In this document: positions 34,301-46,045 of the stretch, in pieces
How the letters are laid out: each line of letters starts with the position of its first letter
Numbering within the stretch: the first letter of the stretch is position 1
NCBI GenBank assembly: GCA_004026145.2
Contig: CP034980.1
Coordinates: 2,710,151 to 2,774,150 of the forward strand
Direction of reading: 5' to 3'
Source: Takifugu bimaculatus
Taxonomy: Eukaryota; Chordata; Actinopteri; Tetraodontiformes; Tetraodontidae
DNA length: 64,000 nt
The notes under the pieces: model-generated
Databases searched by the model: none
The model's input: the letters and a program-made list of their open reading frames with translations, nothing else
Told to the model about the DNA's origin: nothing
Translations under genes and position numbers: made by a program

Positions 34301-35859
34301 TGAATGCACGCACACATGCACACATTCAAACACATTCAGTCACACCCTGAGGTGCAGTGTGAAGTGCGCGTGTGCCCGTGCGTATGAATCAAATGTGCGT
34401 GAATTATACTTAACTGCGGGGATATTTCGGAGCGGTAGAAAGACCCACAGGCGCAGGCTCTGCGTGCGCTCTAATTTAGCTCCGTTACTGGCAGCTTCAC
34501 GTACATTACATGATAACAATGATGGTGAGAGAAAGGAGATTCGACTGCATGAGACGTAACCTGCACAAGGGGGTCATCTGCCGTATTTATAGCAAAACGA
34601 TTGACACGTTGACAGCACACAGAGTTCGGGATCTGATCTGAGCGGATGGCAGCAGGACGCAGCAGCGCTCAGCCACGCAGGCCTGAAGGTCTGATCCAAA
34701 CGCACCTGTTCCAGTGTCTCAGCTACCAACCCCAATTTTAACCAGGTTAAAGTTGGGTTCCAGAGGTGGTCAAATCTTGCGACATCACTCTGGCAGTAAT
34801 AACCTGTCAACCGGTTCACATTAGGAAGCGCTAAAGCCCACGTGCACACCCGACTGAGCTGACAGATGCTGACACGCAGGCAGTCTCTGGCCCTAAATGA
34901 GGAGCCAACTGTGTGGATGTGACAGAGACGTGGCCGTGCCCGGCTCCACACCGCAGTCAGGGCTTACTGCTAACTAATCGCACTGAAGAAAGACAAGGAG
35001 GGAGACAGAGACAGAGACAGAGACAGAGACAGAGACAGAGACAGAGGGACAGAGAGAGCCTATACGAGCTGACATTGACATTGAGAGCACTGCACACACT
35101 TGTTAAGATTGATGCCCAATTATTAGCCTATAGACCATTGTCTTTAGGATTTTTAATGGCGTCTTGTTCTAAGAAATGGGGTTTGATTTTTTTAAAAAAA
35201 AATAGGTTATTGAAAGTTTTGGAATCAAAACAACGAGCAAATACACACCAAGGGTGAATAGAGGCCAGTTGATGGAAACCTCTTTTAAAAGAACTTTTCT
35301 GCTGGACCGTAGAAGCTCCCAGCAGGTGTATGGACCTCTCCCTCCCTCCCGCTCCCCAGGCGCACCACTCTGATGACATCAGCTGGTGTGAAAGTAGCCA
35401 TTAGTTCCACCTCATCACTGTGGGACAAATATAGCAGCACAAGGCTCTCATCAGACACGGAGGACAGCTGTAGTGAGGGGGTGGGAGAGGAAAACCTGGC
35501 CAGATGATGATACACATTCACCATGTTCACCAGATCTCGACACCCCCTCATTCCTTATTTTTCCCAGTCCCTCATTATCATGCTGGCACCCCAGAGACTG
35601 ATAACACCTTATGGATATTTATAGTATTCTTATTATTTACATGAACCGTACTGTGATTATAGCAACAGCTACATGGAAAATGTTGCTTTTGCCCTGTTTT
35701 TACTCCTGTTTGTCTCAGATACTTTGAATTTGTTATACTATTGTCCATACATTTGTCACTCCCAGGTATTACCTCATATTTGGGTTAGGGATTGGTTTTG
35801 CCAGTGCATGGACAGAATACACTAGAGGAGATTAAGATGTGCTCAAAGCAGGGCATGGG

Positions 35860-35890
<31 letters not shown>

Positions 35891-37149
35891 TTGCACAGTA
35901 CTGAGATCAGTGGCTGACACCCACCTGGGTGACCTCATCTTTTTGAATGGCAGCTGCTGGCGGTGCAGGAGGACACATCTGGAGGGAGGAAGGTTTTTTT
36001 GGTTTTTAGTTCTTTCTCTATCTCTGCAGGAGAATGTGATTATTCTACATTGTTTCATTACATCTGTATGTGCAGCAATGCTCCTCACTAATTGCACTCT
36101 ACACTCATTTAATAAGTTTCTGATTAAGCTACTAATTACACATGCTGTTTATTGCATGACTGTGAACTGCTTAATTGGCATGATGCTGATATTAATCTGA
36201 AAACTTTGTAAGTTCAACACCAGTCAGGTTCATGTTATAACCACAGTTTTTAAAAAAATAAAAATAAAATATAGCATTGTGATGAGAAGGCTGAATAAAT
36301 TTGCTAGTTTACTCTAGTTATTGTTTTTAACTGTTTTTGCTGCGTCTGGTCAATCTGCTGCGGGAGCGTCTAGTTTGAAGAAGCTGTCTGCAGCGCGAGC
36401 GCTCATCGCTCTAATAAAAACAGACAGGCCTCTGAGAAGCATGACTGCATTTATTTACCCAGCCTCAGAGACCCTGTGCAGAGATTACATATGATAACTC
36501 GCAGACAGAAAAGAAAACAACTGCAGCCCACTTACTAGCCTTAACGCATAAAGACATCCGAGGGCCTGTTTGCATTTCAGAGCCACCCAGGTGCCTTTTT
36601 GTGAAGCTGTAGTGTACTTGAAGCAGAGCTGAGGAGGCGTCACGTTTGGAGGTACGTGCAGCGTTTTGTTGCTTGTTCAAAGACGCTCTCTTCAAACAAG
36701 TGCAGCTTATTAAGTCGAGTTAAAGTAACCAGGACACCTGTGGATCTTTATGGAGGTGATGTGTCAAAAATCGACTTTGTGCCGTAAATAATCTCAAAGG
36801 TGCCTGCGAGTCGTGCTGCTGGTTTTGAACAGGGGCAGATCCAAGACACGTGCCAAAGACTCGCTCATCACCCTGACATTTGTGACTAAAACTGTGTCAT
36901 TCGGGTTATTTGTCATGTGCTTGTGTGCCTTCCTGTGCAATGTGGAGTATCTGCTGTTCATTACAGGGAGATGAAATATAGAGGATTTAGCACCACTTCC
37001 TTCACTCAACACTGAAGCATGAACTCTGGCTGGGTGAACCATCTTGTTTAGGTGATGTCACTGGAGTCAGTTTGCAAAGTGGCGACCAGTAGGTGGAGCA
37101 CTGGCCAGTCCCAGGAAGAGGTCGCCTGTAGGTCACGACTCGCCCTTTT
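31216..37149. other. Gene-free stretch with simple repeats
   Basis: No domain-bearing exon was recognised. Simple repeats: (GGC)n at 31927-31952, C run then CA-rich repeat at 33680-33768, (CAGAGA)n at 35002-35046, and (GT)n at 35859-35888. Open frames such as 34019-34303 and 34574-34951 lack splice partners and homology. Confidence 0.55.
35002..35046. repeat. (CAGAGA)n hexanucleotide repeat
   Basis: About seven tandem CAGAGA units. Frames through it give alternating Arg/Gln on the plus strand, which is an artefact of the repeat. Confidence 0.9.
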
Positions 37150-37416
37150 TATTGGTTAGCATAGAAAGAATGTTCCAAGGTCAAATCCAGCTCAGGCCTT
37201 CCTGTGTTCCCCTCATGCCTGTGTGGGTTTTCTCCAGGTACTCTGGTTTCCTCCCACACTCTGAAAAACATGAGCATTAAGTTGATTGGAGACTTTTGAT
37301 TGCTCCTCAGTGTGAGTATGTGAGTGATCCGGGGTGTATACGCAGCGACTGCTGGAATAGCACTTTACTTGTTTCTTGATTAAGAAACAAAAGAGATTAA
37401 AAGTCGATGGATGGAA
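37150..37416 (+). mobile_element. tRNA-derived SINE-type repeat with GATGGATGGA tail
   Basis: The series GGTTAGCATAGA, then CAAGGTCAAATCCAGC (a B-box-like GGTCAAATCC), then GTGTGGGTTTTCTCCAGGTA, CTGGTTTCCTCCCACA and a closing GATGGATGGA matches a very abundant fish repeat. Copies of that repeat read GGTTCGAATCC, then GTGGGTTYTCTCCRGGTACTC, and end in GGATGGATGG. The copy is plus-oriented and moderately diverged; its second half is shortened. Confidence 0.72.
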
Positions 37417-39597
37417 TCAAAAACAATCTGAACCGAGAGGGAAAAAAACATGACTTCACATCAGCTTGACAAGAAACTTTCACAATGGGAGGCCGCATCT
37501 CACATTTGGCAATCTGTATTTGACAAAGTATGTTTAGTAGTTAATTAAGTCACAATTTGAAGAGGTGTGTGTGTGTGTGTGTGTGGGGGGGGGGGGTACA
37601 ACCGAGGCGAGGGCTTCACAGTGGTATATTTATTTTGATATAATTTTTAATGAGACAACTGCTGTAAACAACACGCAGAAAACTACATCCTTTAATCAAG
37701 CTCAGCACAGGTGCTACAACATTTGGGGAGCAGGGGCCTTTGTTCCTACAACAGGAACCTTTGATGTAAAAGGTTCAACCTATTTCCTGGTTTTTCATTT
37801 CTATGATCTAAATTCCTGACATTCCCCAGCAGGTTTTTCTAAATGTTGCAATCTACCTGAAATGCAACCACGAGCCAGTTTCAGTCTCACCTGCATATCC
37901 CAGAAGGTCCAACAGGTGTCGAATCTGGGAAGGCAGAACCCACGAAAGCACCTGATGACTGTTTGAGTGTTCCCTGTTGGCGTGATTTAAACCCTTTGCA
38001 CTGAGGCTCAGAGCAGGAGATCAGTGGAACATATTTAAAAGACATGAGAGAGTAGCCCTCCTGTCACATCCCTGTGATAACACAGAAATCCAGCCTTCCA
38101 GCAGCTCCACGTCTGCATGAAGGTGATTCTCCTGTGGGCTTTCTCCCCTGTGCTTTATCTCCAGGAATGATGGATCCTAAACTTGCTTCCCTCCAAAGCT
38201 GGACTCTGGGACACTCCACATGATATCAGCTGCTCCCTCGAGGTCCTGCAGATGTCAAGGGGTGAGGGCAGAGGAGAGCGGATGGCTCTTGGCCCCAGAG
38301 TCCCGTCTTCCTTCTGTAACTTGCTCACATTAAAGGCGGCTCTAATCACTGCAGGGACTTGGCCAATGATGTGCTTATCAAACGGCATATTTCAAAAAGG
38401 CAACTAAAAAGGCCCGAGGGCGAAGAGGCAATAAGAGCACATTTGTATGTGGATGAAAGGGAAAGTGTAGACAGACCTTGCATCAGAATACAGAGGGGGA
38501 GATCATTAGCATCTGCAGCAAAATATGCACTGCTAGAGAGAGTGAGAGCGGTAGCGACAGAGGAGAGAGAGGGAGAGGGAGCGAGGTGGCAATGGTTGGA
38601 GGGTAGGGAGGGAGGAAGAATGGTTCTCTTCACCATTCATCCTTTTTTGTTTTACATAGTTCCCAAAAAGAATAAGAGAACAAACACATTTTTGAACAAA
38701 GGCAGAGCTCTTGAAGTGGAAGCCCATTGGGGGTACAAGGGGGCTCCGTTGTGGGTTACAACAGAGCGGAGCCAGGACGTAACTGAACTCCCAACTCCTC
38801 CTGCACTCCTCTCACACCTCCCTAAACAGAGGAGGCCCAGCACACGGGCTTTGATAAGCGAGGAAGCGCCTCCAAACGAAGCGATGGGCTCCGCGGTTCC
38901 TTCATATTCCGAGGGACATCGTACGTCTGCAGCATTTCAGACAGAGACTCCGACACAGAAAGACTGTCCCCCGACATAGGAAAGGGCTGAGAGCAGCGCA
39001 GTCTGTGGTTTTCACATTTACTAAAAGAATTTCATAAAAGTGTGGCAGCATGAAAAGGTTGGGACGCAGAAAGTGCTGAATGACTCTTGATACCGAGCCA
39101 GGGACCAGAATATGTCGTAAACAATGTCAGGAAATGACAGCGTTTGGGATTTTCAGCCACACAAGGAGGATGAGATGCGCCCAAAAAAAAAAGCTGGAGA
39201 GTGGAGAACATCATTGTTTAAAGATCAAGATGATTCGAATCAGCGTAGATTTGTGTTTGTGCGATCCACTGAAGTATATCCTCTTAACTGTGAGTGTTTT
39301 GTCTATTCATTAAACTGTAGTGGTGGTGTTGGGTCCATCCAGGATAATGGACCATCATCACCTCCCAGTGCTTTTTTTTTTCTTTTGTTGCTGCTGCTGC
39401 TTTCAGGGTATCATTTAGGAAGTGTTTACACATACTGAAGCAGACACATAAATACATGAACTGTGTCAGCAGATGTAAGGGTGGTGTCCAGGTAGATGTG
39501 CTGCGTGAAGCAGCTGCTAACGCTGCACATTTCACACAATTACACATCATGGCTGCAGCGCAAAGGCGGCTTTATTCACAGTGTGGTGAGCCGCTTG

Positions 39598-39663
<66 letters not shown>

Positions 39664-40779
39664 TCATACACATCATACACGCACCAGACCCAATTTAGAA
39701 AGTCAATTTGGGATCAGGAGACCAATTATCTTAATTATTTTCTTTTCCTCCATCACTCCCCTCTTTTTATTGTCTGTGCTGTCTATTTTAGCTGTGCTTG
39801 CATTTGAGGGTATTTTTGAAGATTTCACAACAAAAATGATGTCAAAGCTTTGGGGGGGAAAAAGTACCGAAATATTTTAGGAAAGAAAATGCTGTGCGTA
39901 TCGTAAATTCAAACATTTGAACAAAACAAGCAGTCTTTTTCCTCCACTCAAACACGGAGTGAGAGCCATGTGCCCAGCAAACGATGAGTAACGATGACGG
40001 GACAAGGCTGGCTTATTATATTCTGCTTGAAAGAGCCAAAAGAAGTGGTAGTGGTTAAACTTCGGGGCCTGTTTGTTCAGCTGCCACCTTACAACAGTTC
40101 AGTCTAACCTTGACAGATATTGTCCAATTGTGCATTGCGGCTCATTTACTATGAGGTGACAGAGTCTTGCAGTATTCATTTCCAGAAAAGGTAATCACCC
40201 CATGACAGATTTCACCTGCAGCCTGTGAACGCACTCTACCAATGTGGGATTTCAATTTTTTGTTGTTTTATTTTTTTTTTGTAATATTCCTCTTCCAAAT
40301 AACCAGCAGCAGAGAGAAGAAATATATTTTCTTTGGCATTTTGCTTCAAAAGTGAAAGAGCTGGAAGTTTGTGCAGTCAGCAGTAAAGGCCTGTGTGCAC
40401 TGCAATATATAAAATGGAAAATTAGATAAGCTTAATATCTTCAAGAGCACGTTGGATCTAGATAACAGTTCCCCATCTCCAGTGTTTATAGGCATGGGAG
40501 TCATGTGTTAGCGTTATCATTAGCGCAGAGTTCAATTGGAGAGCAGCAAATGGAGCGCAGCGATTCAATACGATTTCTTCCCCCTCAATTTAAACTCTTT
40601 GATGTTGGCTCATGCTTTAAAGTAACTAATAATCTACATACGATTAACATGCAAGATGATGGAACGTGTTACTGGGGTGGTTGGTGATAAAACCAAGGCT
40701 GGGATGTAAAGCACGGATGAAGCACCAATGGAAATATTTGGAAAAGTTGCAAGACAAAGAATGAAAACATACTGTATCC
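37417..40779. other. Intergenic, downstream of egr1
   Basis: No supported gene. Contains (GT)n with a G run at 37566-37597 and a long (CA)n at 39599-39660. A 206-codon open frame at 38359-38979 begins at TTG rather than ATG and matches nothing I know. A purine-rich part (38530-38620) explains some of its openness. Confidence 0.55.
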
Positions 40780-42017
40780 ATATATATTCATATTTTTATT
40801 TATATTTCATTTCTGGGAGGATACCTTGTACACCAAATATCCCATTGGCAGTTAAGCGCATTCAATGTGTTTAGAAGCCAGAAACAGTCACTTTTTTAAC
40901 AAACACAAATACAAAATAAAGATAACCACAAAATAATGAACTGCATGTATATAACATACAAAAGAATCCCATGCCTACTCAGTAGGTAACTTCAACATTC
41001 CAGCTCTTGAAGTTGTGGATATTTACACTTAAGTTTTACAAAAATATACTTTATAAGCTTTTTTTCCTTTTTTTTTTTGCTTACATTCTAATGAAATGAA
41101 GCGGTGCCCTCATAGCTGGTCTATTTTCCTCCCTCTGAGTTTGACTTACATTCTGTAAGAAAAATATTCCCTTAATCCTTAAGGCGAGATGCAACGCATC
41201 CTCTTTCCTGCACGGCCGAGACACGACATCAGCAAGGCTTCACAAAAGGCACCAAATAACAGGAGTGTGTGTTTGATTTTTTTGTTTAAATGTTTGTTAT
41301 TTTTCCTCTCCAATAATCCATAGAACCAAACGGTGTGTCACATGTGACAGAGAAAGGGATAGTACCAGTGGATGATATTTACAAACGGAAAGTAACATCA
41401 CTCTTACTCATGCTTGAATACTTAGGTGCTTTTTTTTTACACAATGTCAGAACATATCACAGCATCATCACCACGTAATAGAGAAAGAATGTAAAAAATA
41501 TGGCCCTGCTCACTTCAAATAATACAATGCAAATCATTTTTCACATCAATGGTACCAATGAATGAGAAGAAAACAAAACATGGCACATGTACAATATACA
41601 TATATTGTAGCTTATGTATATCATTCAATGTCTTTTGTCCTGTCTGCCTGTGAGGGCGGATGTGCCTTAGCACCACAACTGCTGGCAATGTTTGTCTCTT
41701 TGTTTCCGTGTACCTAATACTAAAGACCGCTGGATTTCTCTATCTGCTGGATCCCTTTTGCATTTGTTGTTGTTGATGTTTTTAAAGTTCTCCTTTCCTC
41801 TTCTATTGTCTTTGCCCAGTCCTTGACATGTGTTTTTTTTTACTCGTTCTGGTGAACCTGAAGCTTCACCTCAAACTGCACAGAGAGCCGACTGAAAAGT
41901 GCTTTTTGGAGGAAGAAATCAAAGTCTTTTGATGCTGATTTCATTTCCTACAAAGAACCTCAAGGAAGGAGAGATGTGGAGAGACAGTAAAGTTCTTATT
42001 TTTGTCTTTGCTGTTTC
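40780..42017 (-). other. egr1: egr1 3' untranslated region
   Basis: About 1.2 kb of AT-rich sequence follows the egr1 stop on the minus strand and ends just past an AATAAA signal. The length agrees with the 3' UTR usual for vertebrate EGR1. It contains several T-rich runs, as expected for an unstable immediate-early mRNA, but few canonical AUUUA words. The exact cleavage point is not visible. Confidence 0.6.
40795..40800 (-). terminator. egr1: Candidate poly(A) signal of egr1
   Basis: TTTATT on the plus strand is AATAAA on the egr1 strand, about 1.2 kb beyond the stop codon. Its position suits the known size of egr1 3' UTRs. Other A-rich hexamers nearby could be used instead. Confidence 0.5.
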
Positions 42018-44253
42018 TTAGCAGATTTCGATTGTCCTTGGGGAGAGTGTGGTTTGAATGTCTGATATTGGGGTGGGGATGGGGGAGTTGTAGATGTTTG
42101 AAGCGACTGAGGAGGGGAAGGACGAGGCGACCTGGGACTGGAAGGTGCTGGACATGGATGCCGATGGGTAGGTGGTGGCGATGGAAGGAGAAGGATAAGA
42201 GGTGTGGACAGGAGAGGAGTAGCAGGAAGTGGCGGGAGAGGGGTAAGAAGAAACTGGAGAGGGGTAGGAAGTGATGGGCGAGGGGTAGCTGGAGGCGGGC
42301 GAGGCGGCTGACACTGGGGCGGCTGTCACTGCCACCACTCCCGTTTTTTCTGCTTTCTTGTCCTTCTGCCGCAGGTGTATTTTTGTGTGCCTCTTCCTCT
42401 CGTCGCTGCGGGCAAACTTGCGACCGCAGATCTCGCAGGCGAACGGTTTTTCTCCGGTGTGAGTACGGATATGGGTTGTCAGGTGGTCACTACGGCTGAA
42501 GTTACGCATACAGATGCGACACTGAAAAGGTTTCTGGCCGGTGTGGATGCGAATGTGGCGGGTCAGTTCGTCTGAGCGTGAAAAGCGCCGATCACATGTC
42601 TCGACAGGGCAAGCGTAGGGCCTCTCATGAGGAGGGGTCTTGCTTGGCCGGGTTGGGTACTTGCGCATACGGCTGGGTTTAATGAGCTGCGATTGGTAGA
42701 CGCTCTTTAAGTCCTGGGAACCAGTTTGTGTGGCAAAGGCCTTGATGGTGGACAACGGAGTGAGGGAGGGCTGGCTTGTCTGACTCTGGAAGGGCTTCTG
42801 GTCAGGTGGCACAAGGCTGATCTCCCCCTGCTGCTGTGGGAAAAGGTAGTCAGGAATCATGGGCACAGGGAAGCTGGTGCTGCAGGTCTTGCCATTAGGG
42901 TAGGCCGGTGGAGGGTACTGAACACCTCCAGCCGAGGTGGGAAAAGCCTGGCCCTGGTCTGGGAAGATGTCAGAGTTTGGGCTCGAGTATGTTGGGGCAG
43001 CTGAGTAGATGGGGTTTGGCTCGCTGTGGTGGATGGAGGAACTGAGGCTGGAACTCTGAGATGATGAAGTCGTAGATGAGGAGGAAACTGAGGAGGAAGG
43101 GGTGGTCGAAGATGAAGACGAAGTGGTCTGTGAGGCAGCGGAGGAAGAGTTGGAGCTGGGGGCAATGTTGCCCATCAGACCAGTGAAAAGGCCCAGGATG
43201 GGCTCCGCCCAGAGGCTGTTGCTGCAGGTGGTGGCTGGTTCCAAGGTGAAGCGTCCTGTGTAGGAGATGGGGGGCAGCCTCTGGGTGGGATATGTTTGCT
43301 CGGGCTTCTCACAGTTGAAGGGGATGTCAGGAAGCGTATCTGCAGAGAGCACAGAGAGGAAGCAGAAATTATTCAACTGTTTATATGAACTGAAAATGAG
43401 AAGAGATATTCGCTCAAGTATGACACTCCTGCATACAATGACAAAAAAAGACGCACAGTAAAAGTCTCTCACGGAAGAGAAGCTGCTGCGAGAGCTTACA
43501 GTGCTTCTCACAATCTGTTGATCTTTCATTCTTCCTGTCCATCACACACACGCACACACACACACACACACACTTGCACATTCTTAAAGCCTATCACAGC
43601 GCCTGAGGCATTGATTACCGAAACTGCAGTTCAGCTGGTTTTGGGAATGTAATTTAAATTGAGCTGTAGGAGTGTTACATACATACAGCGAATGAGCAGC
43701 ACGTCTGTCCTCAGAGACTTCACAGGGATTTAGAACTGTCAATACTTCAAGTCTTTTTTCAAAAATCCTCTGTTTATGTTATCGTGTATATTTTGATTGT
43801 ATTGATGTTTTAAAGTGGTAGCAAAACGACTGATTTACCTTTCTACTTAATTTCACAAAATCTTCTATTTTAATCACAATAAAAAAAAAAACGTACCAAG
43901 TTTATGAAGAACAGTTAATTCATTCTATGCGTCAAATATATATATATATATATATTTTTTTTTTACTTCGCTGCCTTCTTTAATAAAGTTACATAAACAG
44001 CAAAAATTAAATAATTAATGAGATTAAACTCATTCTTACCTCCAGCAAGGTGGTGGTCGTACTGTTCTCCTGGCTCGCCGGAGCCGAAACCTGCACCTTC
44101 AGGTGCGGAAGCAGAGTGAAATGGGGTCCCCGCAGAACTGAGCATCATCACCTCTTCCAGCTTGGGGTAGTTATCCATGGGAGAGTGAGGGAAGCTCAGG
44201 GGCTCTGAGAGCTGCAGAGCCGGGAGGATCATCTCGGTCTTGGCTGCAGCCAT
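42018..44253 (-). CDS. egr1: Early growth response 1, zinc-finger transcription factor
   Basis: Nuclear immediate-early factor that binds GCGTGGGCG. Two coding exons: 44253-44040 and 43339-42018, joined across a 700-bp intron (donor GTAAGA, acceptor CTCTCTGCAG, phase 1), giving 511 residues. The ATG at 44253 starts MAAAKTEM as in other EGR1 proteins; the frame is open further upstream but only through a GTG. A Ser-rich stretch lies at about 132-173. LTPLSTIKAFATQ (about 264-276) is the NAB-corepressor binding segment. Three C2H2 fingers span about 313-393 with Cys/His pairs C315/C320/H333/H337, C345/C348/H361/H365 and C373/C376/H389/H393, and helices RSDELTR, RSDHLTT and RSDERKR. The C-terminus has SYPSP repeats and ends SPRTIEIC. 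The EPATTCSNSLWAEP, HTSYPSPSIATTYPS and EPNPIYSAAPTYSS segments favour fish egr1 over egr2 or egr3. No damage is seen. Confidence 0.97.
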
Positions 44254-44722
44254 CCTCTCCTGATGCTGGAGCTGCAGGGCTGAGGCTGCTCTGGTGGCTG
44301 GTGCGGAGTGCAGCGAGGCTGGGTGCACACTGGCAAAGCGGCACCGCGCGGGTGGAGGAAATCACTTTTGCCCAGCTCAGAAAGTGCCGACTGCACGCTG
44401 CTGCTGATGCTGAGGAAGATGCAGCTGTCTGCTCCGCGGCTCCGCTGTTGCTCAGTTGTCCTGTTTTCTCTCAGAGTTAAGATCCACAGAATTGCCTTTT
44501 TACGCTCATTCCCTAAGACTAATCAAAATAAAACAACAAAGTTGCTTTTAAGCGTAATTTTTTTTTTTTTTTGAAAAATAAAAAACCTCATCCAATCAGG
44601 TTTTGACCTTATTGGATGGATGCTGTTTGGATGGACTTTTCACTGTGGTTGTGATATTTCTCTGTAAGGGACTTCTATGTGCTTGCCTATCTATCTCTGC
44701 TCTGGTTGCTCTCAGGGCTGTC
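44254..44722 (-). other. egr1: egr1 5' leader (approximate)
   Basis: The leader runs from a start about 30 bp past the TATA box to the ATG. It holds at least two upstream AUGs: 44509, opening a 10-codon frame that ends at 44477, and 44591, opening another short frame through an A-rich run. A start closer to the ATG would remove one or both. Confidence 0.45.
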
Positions 44723-44748
44723 TCTGAGCTGAGAGGTTCCCCTGCTGG

Positions 44749-44757
44749 TTTTATATA
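44749..44757 (-). promoter_or_regulatory. egr1: TATA box of egr1
   Basis: The minus strand reads TATATAAAA about 500 bp upstream of the egr1 start codon. A CRE-like site and a CArG box follow within 40 bp further upstream, the arrangement expected of the proximal egr1 promoter. Confidence 0.75.
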
Positions 44758-44766
44758 CTCCTACCG

Positions 44767-44774
44767 TGACGTAG
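44767..44774 (-). promoter_or_regulatory. egr1: CRE-like site of egr1
   Basis: TGACGTAG on the plus strand (CTACGTCA on the gene strand) keeps the TGACG half-site plus two further bases of the TGACGTCA consensus. Mammalian EGR1 also has CRE elements in its proximal promoter, targets of CREB-family factors. Confidence 0.55.
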
Positions 44775-44778
44775 ATGT

Positions 44779-44788
44779 CCATATTTGG
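44779..44788 (-). promoter_or_regulatory. egr1: CArG box (serum response element), proximal
   Basis: CCATATTTGG is a perfect CC(A/T)6GG serum response factor site 22 bp upstream of the TATA box. AGGAGGAAGA beside it gives a GGAAG core where an ETS ternary-complex partner could bind. Confidence 0.8.
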
Positions 44789-44800
44789 AGAGGAGGAAGA

Positions 44801-44811
44801 CCATATTTAGG
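44801..44811 (-). promoter_or_regulatory. egr1: CArG-like site, proximal
   Basis: CCATATTTAGG has seven A/T bases between CC and GG, or one mismatch to the ten-base CArG consensus. It lies 12 bp beyond the perfect CArG box with the GGAAG core between them. Confidence 0.55.
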
Positions 44812-45061
44812 CAGTGGAGCGGCGAGCACACGACTCTGTCTGGGGAAAAGCGGAGAGGAGTCTTTATATTAAGCTCTAGCGCTAAATTGTGAGGACAACG
44901 GCTCTCTTCCTCTGTCCTGAATCAATGCGCCTTCGTGGCGGAGCAGCTCCGGGAGACGGCGGCGTAATTCTCACTCTCTCCCTGCAGCCGCGCAGCTTTC
45001 AGTTAGATCTGCCGTTCGTGCAGCAGGCTGCGCTGCTCCCGGAAAGCCGGGCTCCGCCGTG

Positions 45062-45071
45062 CCTTATAAGG
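45062..45071 (-). promoter_or_regulatory. egr1: CArG box, distal, palindromic
   Basis: CCTTATAAGG is a perfect palindromic serum response factor site about 300 bp upstream of the TATA box. TTCCGG about 20 bp further on is an ETS core on the gene strand. Confidence 0.75.
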
Positions 45072-45117
45072 TCGTGACTACATAAGGACCTATTCCGGTG
45101 GGTTTCCATTTCCCTGC

Positions 45118-45127
45118 CCTTATTTGG
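45118..45127 (-). promoter_or_regulatory. egr1: CArG box with adjacent ETS core, distal
   Basis: CCTTATTTGG is a perfect CArG box followed after three bases by TTCCT, the complement of an AGGAA ETS core. This spacing is typical of SRF/ternary-complex-factor elements in immediate-early genes. Confidence 0.78.
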
Positions 45128-45911
45128 AACTTCCTGAGGCAGCGCTGATCGCCGCTTGGCAGTGAATGAGAGGCTGGAGCGCAAATCAAGTCCTGGCTCC
45201 CAATAACTAATGTCAGCAGCAGAACCGCGCTCCACCGTACGAGACAAAAGCTTTAGCAGATTTGTTAGGTGGTACCACAGAAGCCTTGCGCAAGAAGTAA
45301 ACGGCACCATATGTTTTTGTTAAAAGTGTGCACGTGCGGACGTTGTTACAGTTTTTTTTTATCATGATTGTGGTTAATTTCATTTACGTGGCAAATGAAT
45401 AAAGCGACACGATCAGACATAATGCTAATATTACGAAAAAATAAGTGTGTGTATGTGTGTGTGTGTGTGTGTATATACGTATATGTGTGTGAGTGTGTGT
45501 GTGATTAACTTTAATAATAATAATAATAATAATAATAATGTAATATTCAATTTTTAATTCAAACTAAGCAGGCGCCTCCCAACTCGGACTTTACAAACTT
45601 TCTGCATCTCTGTGACACTGATTAATGAGAGCTGATCTCCGGGTTTGCTGACGAGGTGCGGGGCGATCCGTCTAATTGAGGGGCGTCCCCGACCCAATAT
45701 TCGGGGAATCTCTGCCACTCAGCGGCCTAATGGGCCGCGTTACCCACACTGCGCCTGCGGGGTACCGATGTTCTCCCGGAGGAGGCTGCGGCTCCAACTC
45801 TTTTGCTGAACGCTGACGGGAAATCAATGTGTTTCCCCCCGATGCTGACTGGATCTATAAGCGAGCAATCTCACTGGGAAGCGTCGTGGGCAGGACGCTG
45901 AGGTGGCCGGG
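45128..45911. other. Far-upstream DNA of egr1
   Basis: No exon seen. Contains interrupted (GT)n at 45445-45502 and (TAA)n at 45512-45539. The part at 45640-45800 is GC-rich with several CpG dinucleotides and could be regulatory. Confidence 0.5.

Positions 45912-46045
<134 letters not shown>

Noticed and set aside
38359..38979. 206-codon open frame on the plus strand
   Set aside because: It starts at TTG, crosses a purine-rich low-complexity part, has no recognisable domain and no splice partner. It may be conserved non-coding DNA but is not supported as a gene.
42002..43165. Several frames overlapping egr1 exon 2 on both strands (for example 42002-42274, 42726-43004, 42857-43165)
   Set aside because: Shadows of the Ser- and Pro-rich egr1 coding sequence; no domains of their own.
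43340..43529. N-terminal 63 codons of the long minus-strand frame over egr1 exon 2
   Set aside because: These are intron bases read before the CTCTCTGCAG acceptor. Joining exon 1 to 43339 gives the conserved AGDTLPDI sequence instead.
44254..44328. Upstream extension of the egr1 reading frame by 25 codons
   Set aside because: The frame is open, but it begins with GTG (CAC on the plus strand at 44326-44328). The ATG at 44253 gives MAAAKTEM, the normal EGR1 start.
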